From NCBI GenBank assembly GCA_001564255.1, contig LKNC01000055.1:1-12893 (forward strand): 12,893 nucleotides of DNA, given 5' to 3'. Shown in pieces: positions 6,315-12,386 of this stretch (position 1 is its first letter; every line of letters starts with the position of its first letter). The notes under the pieces are model-generated. The model did no database searches and was not told the origin of the DNA. It saw only the letters and a list, made by a program, of their open reading frames with translations. This DNA comes from Natrialbaceae archaeon Tc-Br11_E2g1 (GTDB lineage Archaea; Halobacteriota; Halobacteria; Halobacteriales; Natrialbaceae). A program made the translations under genes and the position numbers.

Positions 6315-7076
6315 CTATTTCGACCCGGCGAACCGGCCGGAGACGACGAGCCAGTCCCGCAGAAAGTTGATCACGAACGGTATCAGTATCAGCCAAGCGA
6401 ACACCCGTGACAGCGACGCGTTGGGGATCGGGACTAGTGTGAGCCAGATAACGACCATCGTGCCTCCACCGAGTGCCCGACGGAGGTTGCTCGGGTCGAG
6501 TTCGTATACCTCGTAGCCGCGGAGGCGCCGGTACTTGAGCCCGGCGACGAAGGCGTAGCGGGCGAGACCGACGATACCGAACACGGTCGGGGCGACGCCA
6601 TACCGGACTGCGAGCACAGCACCCACGAGGATCGTGAGAGCGTCGAATTCTACGTCGAGACGCGCTCCCCGTTTCGATTCGCAGTCCAGCCAGCGAGCCA
6701 CGGCTCCGTCGACGGCATCCACTGCGGCGGCGATCGCGAATAGGATACCGGGTGCCCACGCGATCGTGCCGCTCGGTTGCGGAACAACCAGAAACCCGAC
6801 AAGCAACACCAGTGCCCCTCCTCTGGCGACCGTCACCCACGTAGCGATCGTGATTCGCTCCGGGCCGACCTCGGTCCGAGCGAGTCGAAACGCCCGCCAG
6901 GTCGTCGCTGCGATAGCGGTGAACCCCACGAACACCCCTAGTAGGTACGGGTTTGTCGGACCGCTCTCCCACACGAACGCGAGTCCACTCCCACCAACGA
7001 CCGTGAGGAGCGCTATAATTCCGGCGGCAACAAGCCAGTGATGGTGATCGGCCGTTACTGCTGGTGGTCGCTCCAT
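6315..7076 (-). CDS. CDP-alcohol phosphatidyltransferase
   Basis: An integral membrane enzyme of about 253 residues that moves a phosphatidyl-type group from a CDP-activated lipid to an alcohol acceptor, releasing CMP. The CAPT signature D-x2-DG-x2-AR-x8-G-x3-D-x3-D is complete: D120, D123-G124, A127-R128, G137, D141 and D145. D145 is followed by Ala-Leu rather than the Arg or Lys common in inositol-phosphate-accepting members. About six spans surround this site. In archaea the donor is CDP-archaeol; the acceptor cannot be read. It is the last gene of the minus-strand series. Start: the ATG at 7076 lies 2 bases after the upstream stop; a GTG at 7082 overlaps that stop by 4 bases (GTGA) and would add two residues. 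Translational coupling is likely with either. Confidence 0.92.
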   Translation of the reverse strand: MERPPAVTADHHHWLVAAGIIALLTVVGGSGLAFVWESGPTNPYLLGVFVGFTAIAATTWRAFRLARTEVGPERITIATWVTVARGGALVLLVGFLVVPQPSGTIAWAPGILFAIAAAVDAVDGAVARWLDCESKRGARLDVEFDALTILVGAVLAVRYGVAPTVFGIVGLARYAFVAGLKYRRLRGYEVYELDPSNLRRALGGGTMVVIWLTLVPIPNASLSRVFAWLILIPFVINFLRDWLVVSGRFAGSK

Positions 7077-7078
7077 CG

Positions 7079-7858
7079 TCACTCGGCTCCGTCCTCACGG
7101 AGATCGGACAAATCTGGATGCCCGTGATGGTCCTCGTCGACGGCGACCCAGTCCTGTTTTCGCACTCGGTCACGGACCCGTTGCCACTCCCGGTGGCGAC
7201 GCTGGACGATCACAGGGACCGTCTCTATATCGAGCAACTTCGCGATAGCGAGTCGGTGTTGTCCATACGTCCGCCAGTAGATCGTCCCGTCCCGACCGAT
7301 GTCGACGTTGATCTCGTCTGCACGCGTCCCGATCGCTGTTCCCCGTTCCCGGAGTTGGGCTTGCACCCGGTAGCCGTCCCGTTCGATCGCCTCGTACAGC
7401 CGTTCTATCTCCCGGCAGCGCTGCTCGAATCCGTCGATCGAGGTGTACTCCCAAGCGTTACCGAACCGTTTCAACTGGCCGACGTACGCGTCGTAAAGTG
7501 CCGTCTCCTGCCACGGGTTCCCCTCTTCGAACCGCTGTGTGAGTCCGCGGGGAACCTGCCGGTCGTCGAACAGTTCCCAGTCACGGTCCCAGTCTCCGCC
7601 GACGACGCGACCCCACTGTGGTCGACCCGGCGCAGTCTCGATCAGGCTCCGCTCGATTCGCCCCGGATCGACCTGCAACACGGCGAGCGGGCTGGCATCA
7701 GTGTACCGCTTCGGGTGGGCACGCCGACGGAGACGGTGCCAGTGACACAGCGTGGAGACCGAGACGAGTCGGCTTATCGGGTTCGCCAGTGCGTGTCGAA
7801 TCGCGACTACGGCCCGCCCTCGAAGTTGCTTTCGGGGACCGATCGGTTCCCGGCTCAC
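7079..7858 (-). CDS. ParB/sulfiredoxin-fold domain protein (unknown function)
   Basis: A 259-residue soluble protein not recognised to subfamily. The C-terminal half carries a ParB/Srx-like core: YGQHRLAIAKLLD (198-210) followed by IETVPVIVQRRH (211-222). It resembles the G-x-x-R box and beta strand of ParB nucleotide-binding domains and the DGHHR box of archaeal ADP-dependent serine kinase. LQVDPGRIERSL (61-72) would be the preceding strand and helix. The middle contains GGDWD (87-91) and an acidic/aromatic helical section. There is no helix-turn-helix or ParA neighbour, so plasmid partition is unlikely. A small-molecule kinase or nucleotide-using enzyme in the lipid pathway is a reasonable guess. 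The start is a GTG overlapping the upstream stop by 4 bases (GTGA). The open frame beyond it is a shadow of the neighbour. Confidence 0.75.
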   Translation of the reverse strand: MSREPIGPRKQLRGRAVVAIRHALANPISRLVSVSTLCHWHRLRRRAHPKRYTDASPLAVLQVDPGRIERSLIETAPGRPQWGRVVGGDWDRDWELFDDRQVPRGLTQRFEEGNPWQETALYDAYVGQLKRFGNAWEYTSIDGFEQRCREIERLYEAIERDGYRVQAQLRERGTAIGTRADEINVDIGRDGTIYWRTYGQHRLAIAKLLDIETVPVIVQRRHREWQRVRDRVRKQDWVAVDEDHHGHPDLSDLREDGAE

Positions 7859-8226
7859 GACTCGCGAACGGAGAGCAGTATCAACACGGCGATGAGGATC
7901 ACCTGTGCGACTTTGTCGATGACGTCCGCCGTCCCGAGTGCCCCCGGACTGTCGGGCTGGACGACCTGATACCAAGCGACCACCTGTACCAGTGTAAACG
8001 GGATTCCGACGAGGTAGATGAGTCTGCGACGATAGTCGATCAACACCAACACGACAGCACCGACGAACCCGCCCGTGGCGAGCAGGAAAAGCACGCCCAT
8101 GTAGTGGGGCAAAAAGCCGATGCCGAGGACGAGATGGACGACCGCGCTCACGAGCGCCATCGCGATCCCGAGCCAGTGTAGCGGTGTCAAAGATCCGAGA
8201 GCAAGCGTTTGGTCCGTGGCACTCAT
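7855..8226 (-). CDS. small multi-span membrane protein (haloarchaeal hypothetical)
   Basis: A 123-residue hydrophobic protein with about four membrane helices: roughly 14-35 (LTPLHWLGIAMALVSAVVHL), 37-57, 62-80 and a C-terminal helix around 105-120. A conserved-looking arginine triplet (YRRRLIYLVGIPFTLVQ) lies in a cytoplasmic loop. It resembles small conserved haloarchaeal membrane proteins of unknown function; I cannot name the family with certainty. It overlaps the ParB-fold gene by 4 bases, so they are probably translated together. Start: the ATG at 8226 gives MSATDQT before the first helix. An in-frame ATG at 8265 would add 13 residues and is also possible. No catalytic motif is visible. 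Confidence 0.75.
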   Translation of the reverse strand: MSATDQTLALGSLTPLHWLGIAMALVSAVVHLVLGIGFLPHYMGVLFLLATGGFVGAVVLVLIDYRRRLIYLVGIPFTLVQVVAWYQVVQPDSPGALGTADVIDKVAQVILIAVLILLSVRES

Positions 8227-8298
8227 TACCCATGGCTTTGGCTCATACGACAAATCCCTTTGCATAGAGGAACCGAGAGAGCCATCCGGGCACTCCAA

Positions 8299-8307
8299 CT
8301 ATCTAAC
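8299..8307 (-). promoter_or_regulatory. possible internal promoter in the minus-strand series
   Basis: The minus strand reads GTTAGATAG at the A/T-richest point of the 144-base gap 8227-8370. A start near 8276 would give a short leader before the in-frame ATG at 8265 or a 50-base leader before 8226. It suggests the last three genes may be transcribed separately from the first three. Confidence 0.3.
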
Positions 8308-8321
8308 AGCGAAGGGAATCC

Positions 8322-8335
8322 CGGCGTGTACGCCG
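8322..8335. repeat. dyad CGGCGT-GT-ACGCCG in the operon gap
   Basis: Perfect 6-base arms around a 2-base centre, lying between the anchored-protein stop (8371) and the possible internal TATA box (8299-8307). In DNA form it is a plausible operator just upstream of that promoter. As RNA the 2-base loop is too tight for a strong terminator. Confidence 0.3.
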
Positions 8336-8370
8336 TCATCAGAATCATCACACAGGTCCGTCCGATAGTA

Positions 8371-8922
8371 TCAAGCGGTCGCGCCGTCTACACGGTCGAA
8401 CGTCACGTTGTCGAGCAGTTCGCGAAGCCGTCGTTCTCCCTCTTCGGGGTCGTACCCCTCCTGTCTGAGATGGGCTATCGGGGCAACGTTCGGGTTCAAT
8501 TCCCGGTGACACCAGACCTCTGTCTGTCCCTCGGGCGTCGGGAACAGTCTGACGTGTAACTGCCAGCGCCCGAAGACGCCAGTAGGTCGGTACGAGCAGC
8601 TGGCGACTTCGTACAGCACCTTCCCATCACGCTCGTACGCGTGGAGATACGCCCGGATCATCTGGCTGAAGTCGTGGTCCTCGGTGAGTCGCTCACGTGC
8701 GGTTGCAGGTGGGACGTCCCAGACGCCAACGTACTCGTCGTCGGGTGGGGGAAGCACCCGGAACGGTTTCGGGACGAGCCAACCCGGGAACCGCCGCGAG
8801 ATCCGCGCACCGTGCAATCGCACCTGCCAGAGGGAGACGGAGGTGAGGAGGATCCACGCGAGCACACCGCCGAGCCAGGGGAGACCAGCGCGAACTAGCA
8901 GATTTCGATATTTGGAGGCCAT
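8371..8922 (-). CDS. membrane-anchored hypothetical protein, 183 aa
   Basis: Not recognised. One N-terminal membrane helix (about 11-31, with PWLGGVLAWILLTSVSLWQV) is followed by a basic patch (RLHGARISRR) and a soluble domain of about 140 residues. That domain has several aromatic strands (YVGVWDVPP, KVLYEVASCSYRP, RWQLHVRLFP, TEVWCHRELNP) and a charged C-terminal helix (about 156-172). Cysteines are at 109 and 138. The basic patch after the helix suggests the soluble part faces the cytoplasm. Its ATG follows directly on the stop of the dehydrogenase gene with no spacing (TGAATG), so translation is probably coupled. It is therefore likely a pathway component, perhaps a membrane scaffold or a subunit for the dehydrogenase. 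Confidence 0.75.
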   Translation of the reverse strand: MASKYRNLLVRAGLPWLGGVLAWILLTSVSLWQVRLHGARISRRFPGWLVPKPFRVLPPPDDEYVGVWDVPPATARERLTEDHDFSQMIRAYLHAYERDGKVLYEVASCSYRPTGVFGRWQLHVRLFPTPEGQTEVWCHRELNPNVAPIAHLRQEGYDPEEGERRLRELLDNVTFDRVDGATA

Positions 8923-9912
8923 TCAGTAGGTCAACACCACCTGCACCGCCGACTCCGGACGTTCGTCCAGCAGTTCGTAGGCCCGTTTTGCGTCCTCGAA
9001 GGGAACCCGATGACTGACGAGGGCGTCCGTGTCGGTCCGCTCGAGCCACTCTCTGGCCGTGGCCATCCGCCGGTCGGTGTCCCACCTGCCCTGAAGTTCG
9101 GGTGCGATGGTACTCACCTGGCTAGAGACGAGTTCGATCCGGTTGCGGTGGAATCGCCCGCCGAGGTCGATCGGGGCTCGCTTGGTCCCATACCAGGAGC
9201 CAACAACGACCCGACCGCCGTACCCAACGACGTCGATCGCATCGTCGAGTACGTCGGGCTGGCCCGACACCTCGACTGCGGCGTCGACTCCGGTGACGTG
9301 CTCGTCGAGTTGCCCGGGGGGACAGACGGTATCGGCTCCCAACGCCGCGGCGAGTGTGCGACGGGTTTCGATCGGATCGACGACGACGAGGTCCGCAAGT
9401 GGAAACTCGGACAGGAGCCGCGTCGTACACAACCCAACAGCTCCAGCACCGAACAGGACGATTTGCTCGTTCAGGCGCGGGTCGGTATCGAGCGTCAGGT
9501 TCGTCGCTGTCTCGACGGTCGGCAATAGTGTCGCGCTTTCGGCGGACATACTTGCTGGTAGCTCCACCACGTCGTCCGGGTGGGCACTGAACCGCGTCTG
9601 GTGTGGGTTGAACCCGAACACGCGCGTGCCGATCCAATCGCTGTCGATGTCGTGACCGACACCGACCACCGTGCCGACTGCAGCGTAGCCGTACTGCATC
9701 GGATACGAGAACTCTCCGCTGAGACTCTCGATGGTCTCGTCGACCGCGATTTCGGATGGGGTCTCGTTACGGTACACGAGCAGTTCAGTTCCCGCGCTCA
9801 CCGCCGAGAACTCGGTCTCTATCAGTAGTTCGTCCGATTCGGGGCCGTCAATCTCGATCGTACGGGCCTCAACGGTCCGTTCGCCGGTAAAATACAGCGC
9901 GTTCGCACTCAT
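8923..9912 (-). CDS. zinc-less medium-chain (MDR) dehydrogenase
   Basis: A 329-residue cytosolic NAD(P)-dependent oxidoreductase of the MDR superfamily. The GroES-like substrate domain spans about 1-145. The Rossmann fold is marked by VLFGAGAVGLCTTRLL (152-167, GxGxxG) and VVVDPIETRR (176-185), where D179 suggests a preference for NAD. The zinc ligands of classical alcohol dehydrogenases are absent: the usual CGTD is AGTE (A40) and the GHE position is GYA (Y76). The only cysteines are C162 and C197, so neither catalytic nor structural zinc can be held. Related SxGTE members include the BchC-like branch. Its start codon overlaps the arfA stop (ATGA), giving strong translational coupling. That points to a shared pathway rather than general alcohol metabolism. 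An in-frame extension to 9969 lies inside arfA and was rejected. Confidence 0.9.
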   Translation of the reverse strand: MSANALYFTGERTVEARTIEIDGPESDELLIETEFSAVSAGTELLVYRNETPSEIAVDETIESLSGEFSYPMQYGYAAVGTVVGVGHDIDSDWIGTRVFGFNPHQTRFSAHPDDVVELPASMSAESATLLPTVETATNLTLDTDPRLNEQIVLFGAGAVGLCTTRLLSEFPLADLVVVDPIETRRTLAAALGADTVCPPGQLDEHVTGVDAAVEVSGQPDVLDDAIDVVGYGGRVVVGSWYGTKRAPIDLGGRFHRNRIELVSSQVSTIAPELQGRWDTDRRMATAREWLERTDTDALVSHRVPFEDAKRAYELLDERPESAVQVVLTY

Positions 9913-10703
9913 CGATCGATGGTGACCCGGGAACCGAACCGGTCGATCCGCTGCCCTGTCTCCCGACACTCTTCGAGCGCCAGTTTCGCACGATACCCCG
10001 CCTCATGCGGAGTTTTACCCTCGCCGACCCCGACCTGCAGGTCGATCCCGGTCGTCGCCTGCACACGCTCTCTGGCCGCCTCGAACGCCTCTTCCTCGAG
10101 CGACGGACAGAGCGAAATGATGTTATCGCCACCGACAAAGCGGGTAACCCCATCGTGTTCTTCCCGCAGGTACGATGCGAGCGAAACGGTCGCGCGCTGG
10201 ATCGCGAGGCAAGTCTCCCCGGCGTCTTTTCGATCAGTGAACTCGCTCGTGACGTCGACGACGTCGAAGTGAGCGATGGTCAACGGCCCCGGCGTGTCTC
10301 CGACTGGTCCTGCTGTCGCCAGTCGCTCCGTTCTCTGTGCATCCTGTGCGCTGCCTTCGGCTTGGAGCCCCTGTGACGCGACGGCCAACGCGTTGGCCGG
10401 CGTCTCGCCGACGCCGATCCCGATGCTCACCGTCACCGGGTACTGGTTTCTGACCTGCTCTTGGAACCGCTCGTGGTCCGCTACGGTCATCCCGTCGGTG
10501 ACGGCGATCATGTTGTCGAACCGGTCGAAGAACGCGTAGCCGTCGTGAGTACCGACGAAATCGGCGAGGGTAGCGTACAGCCGTGCCTGCAGCGCCTGCA
10601 GATCCGTCTCGCGGCGAGGCGATGGCGTCACCGTCCACGGCCCGTAGTTGTCCAGTTGGACGAGCGAGATCTGGATCGACTCTCGTGTGCTGGTCACGGT
10701 CAT
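9909..10703 (-). CDS. arfA: GTP cyclohydrolase III (ArfA)
   Basis: A 264-residue cytosolic enzyme that hydrolyses GTP to the formylaminopyrimidine FAPy ribonucleotide, the first step of archaeal riboflavin and coenzyme F420 synthesis. The family motifs are intact along the chain: VQLDNYGPWTVTPSPRRETD (15-34), LQALQARLY (36-44), FFDRFDNMIAVTDG (58-71), YPVTVSIGIGVGETP (88-102) and the GGDEF-like FVGGDNIIS (189-197) in the second half. The protein is two tandem palm-type halves, and the two D-N pairs (63-64, 193-194) occupy the metal/GTP site region. Chain length matches archaeal ArfA. Its stop overlaps the dehydrogenase start. Start: the ATG at 10703; a GTG at 10709 would add two residues. Its place in a lipid/surface cluster is unusual. 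Confidence 0.95.
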   Translation of the reverse strand: MTVTSTRESIQISLVQLDNYGPWTVTPSPRRETDLQALQARLYATLADFVGTHDGYAFFDRFDNMIAVTDGMTVADHERFQEQVRNQYPVTVSIGIGVGETPANALAVASQGLQAEGSAQDAQRTERLATAGPVGDTPGPLTIAHFDVVDVTSEFTDRKDAGETCLAIQRATVSLASYLREEHDGVTRFVGGDNIISLCPSLEEEAFEAARERVQATTGIDLQVGVGEGKTPHEAGYRAKLALEECRETGQRIDRFGSRVTIDR

Positions 10704-10718
10704 ACTCACGATTCTCAG

Positions 10719-10738
10719 GGTTTAACCGGTCTTATTCC
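10719..10738. promoter_or_regulatory. A/T-rich promoter element between arfA and the flippase
   Basis: This is the only A/T-rich patch in the 140-base divergent space 10704-10843. The minus strand reads AATAAGACC and then GGTTAAACC. The AATAAG copy is centred about 25-30 bases before the arfA start codons. On the plus strand TTTAACC and CTTATT could drive the flippase with a leader of about 80 bases. The rest of the space shows nothing I can assign. Confidence 0.35.
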
Positions 10739-10843
10739 GGCAAAGTGTCGGTCGTCGCCCGAACACTGGTGACCCGATAGCCGACCGGGACAACGCGCTC
10801 TCGGACAACAACACGGATGTGCGTTCGCCCGAAGACCTCCGCA

Positions 10844-12358
10844 ATGACCGATGCGGATGGCGAGTCCCGGATCCAGGCGCTCGTCTCGATTGCACGTGGG
10901 GCTTCCCTCTACACTGTCGGGAAAGTCGTTTCCGACGCTGGCGAGTTCGTCCTCCACCTGCTCGTCTCCCGCTTTCTCGGAGCTGGCCTCTACGGGCTGT
11001 TCGCGTACGGAAAGACGCTCGCGTTCACTGCCCTGCTTCTGACGAACCTCGGCTCCGATACGTCCATTCTCAAGTATCTTCCACAGTACGAGGATCACCC
11101 CCTGAAACGCCGGTTTCTCCTCGGCCTTGCGTGGCTCACCTCGTTTCTCGGCGCGCTCGTCGTCTCGGTAGCCCTGTTCGTGTTCGCCCCGACGATCGCG
11201 ACACTTACCCTCGACGAAGCGGGTGCTGTCGCCGTATTGCGGCTGTTCGCCGCGATCTTGTTTCTGGATACGCTCGCGAACCTGCTCTACGCGACGTTCC
11301 GAGCGGTCGAACTGATCGAGTACGAGGTACTCACCGACCGGATACTCAAACCCGGTCTTCGCGTCCTCGGCGTCGGGGGTGCACTGCTCGCTGGGGCCTC
11401 GGTGTACGGCGTCGTCGTGGCGATGGTCGTTGCGAGCGCGGTGACACTTTTGGTTGCGGTCGCCCTCTTCGTCGGCCGACTCGAGATCCGTCCGACCCTG
11501 CGTGGTCCACATGCGACACGCGGGACCGTCAAAGAGTACTACAACTACTCTCTCCCACTGACGGCCAAAGAGGCGGGGACGGTCATGCAAGGACGAATCG
11601 ACGTGTTGATCGTCGGCGTCTTTCTCTCGTCGACTGCGGTCGGTATCTACAACGTGTCGGTGCTCGTCTCGAGTCTGCTGTACGTTCCGCTGTTGGCGTT
11701 CAACCAGCTGTTTCCGCCGATCGCCGCACGGCTGTACGAAAACGACGAACGGGCAGACCTGGCGGCGGTCTACGGCGCGACGACGCGCTGGATCTTCACC
11801 ATCAGTCTCCTGGTCGGCATCCTCGTAGTCGTCTTCCGGACGGAAATCTTGATGCTATTCGGTTCCGAGTTCACCGCTGGAACACTCGTACTGACGCTCT
11901 TCGTCGTAAGTCAACTGTTCAACTGTGCCACTGGTCCGAGCGACTCGCTGCTGATGATGACGGATCACCAGTACGTCGTGATGGCCAACGAGTGGGTGTT
12001 CGGGATCGCTAACGTCGTCCTCAACATCGTACTGATCCAGCAGTACGGCTTCGTCGGCGCAGCAGTGGCCTCGGCCGGTGTGCTCGCCGTCCGCAACCTG
12101 ACGAAAGTCGCCGAAGTGTGGTACTTCGAGCGTCTCCATCCGTACTCGCGATCGTTTGTCAAACCCCTCTTTGCGGGCGCGATTGCGGCAGCAGGAATGC
12201 TCGTCGTCGGTGCGCTGTTGCCGCCGCTCCCGGCGGTCACTCTCGGTGCCGTGGTCGGTATCGTGCTGTACGCTGGTGTTTTGTTCTCGTTCGGCATCGA
12301 ATCGGTCGATCGCCAGGCCTACGAGCAAGTCGCCGGGGCACCGGAATCGGCCGACTGA
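10844..12358 (+). CDS. Wzx-like flippase, polysaccharide biosynthesis protein (MOP exporter superfamily)
   Basis: A 504-residue membrane protein with about 12-14 helices that should flip a lipid-linked saccharide or similar conjugate across the membrane. The N-terminal signature is typical of haloarchaeal flippases: QALVSIARGASLYTVGKVVS (11-30) then HLLVSRFLGAGLYGLFAYGK (38-57). The central EYYNYSLPLTAKEAG (231-245), GRIDVLIVGVFLSSTAVGIYNVS (250-272) and QLFPPIAARLY (288-298) follow, as in RfbX/Wzx proteins. It is divergent from arfA and converges on the kinase-like gene with a 28-base gap. The start at 10844 fits the family N-terminus; an ATG at 10817 in frame would add nine residues. The cargo is unknown. 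Its presence means the cluster exports a lipid-linked product. Confidence 0.93.
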   Translation: MTDADGESRIQALVSIARGASLYTVGKVVSDAGEFVLHLLVSRFLGAGLYGLFAYGKTLAFTALLLTNLGSDTSILKYLPQYEDHPLKRRFLLGLAWLTSFLGALVVSVALFVFAPTIATLTLDEAGAVAVLRLFAAILFLDTLANLLYATFRAVELIEYEVLTDRILKPGLRVLGVGGALLAGASVYGVVVAMVVASAVTLLVAVALFVGRLEIRPTLRGPHATRGTVKEYYNYSLPLTAKEAGTVMQGRIDVLIVGVFLSSTAVGIYNVSVLVSSLLYVPLLAFNQLFPPIAARLYENDERADLAAVYGATTRWIFTISLLVGILVVVFRTEILMLFGSEFTAGTLVLTLFVVSQLFNCATGPSDSLLMMTDHQYVVMANEWVFGIANVVLNIVLIQQYGFVGAAVASAGVLAVRNLTKVAEVWYFERLHPYSRSFVKPLFAGAIAAAGMLVVGALLPPLPAVTLGAVVGIVLYAGVLFSFGIESVDRQAYEQVAGAPESAD

Positions 12359-12370
12359 GCGTTCGTCTTC

Positions 12371-12382
12371 ACTACCGGTAGT
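12371..12382. terminator. 12-base perfect palindrome between convergent genes
   Basis: ACTACCGGTAGT is its own reverse complement. It fills most of the 28 bases between the flippase stop and the kinase-like stop. A bidirectional end signal or a protein site is possible. No T-tract follows and the RNA hairpin would have almost no loop, so the role is open. Confidence 0.3.
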
Positions 12383-12386
12383 AGTC

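Noticed and set aside
7079..7858. Plasmid partition protein
   Set aside because: Only the nucleotide-binding-like core is present; no helix-turn-helix, ParA gene or centromere-like repeats, and the neighbours are lipid/surface genes.
7064..7969. A 301-residue open frame on the plus strand opposite the ParB-fold gene
   Set aside because: No domain; a shadow of the minus-strand gene, which has the ParB-like core and coupled start.
7859..8233. N-terminal extension of the ParB-fold frame
   Set aside because: It overlaps the membrane protein gene in another frame and is Arg/Gly-rich without motifs. The GTG at 7858 gives the common 4-base overlap start.
10715..11590. A 291-residue charged open frame antisense to the flippase
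   Set aside because: Low-complexity Glu/Arg/Gln-rich shadow of a hydrophobic gene; no motif.
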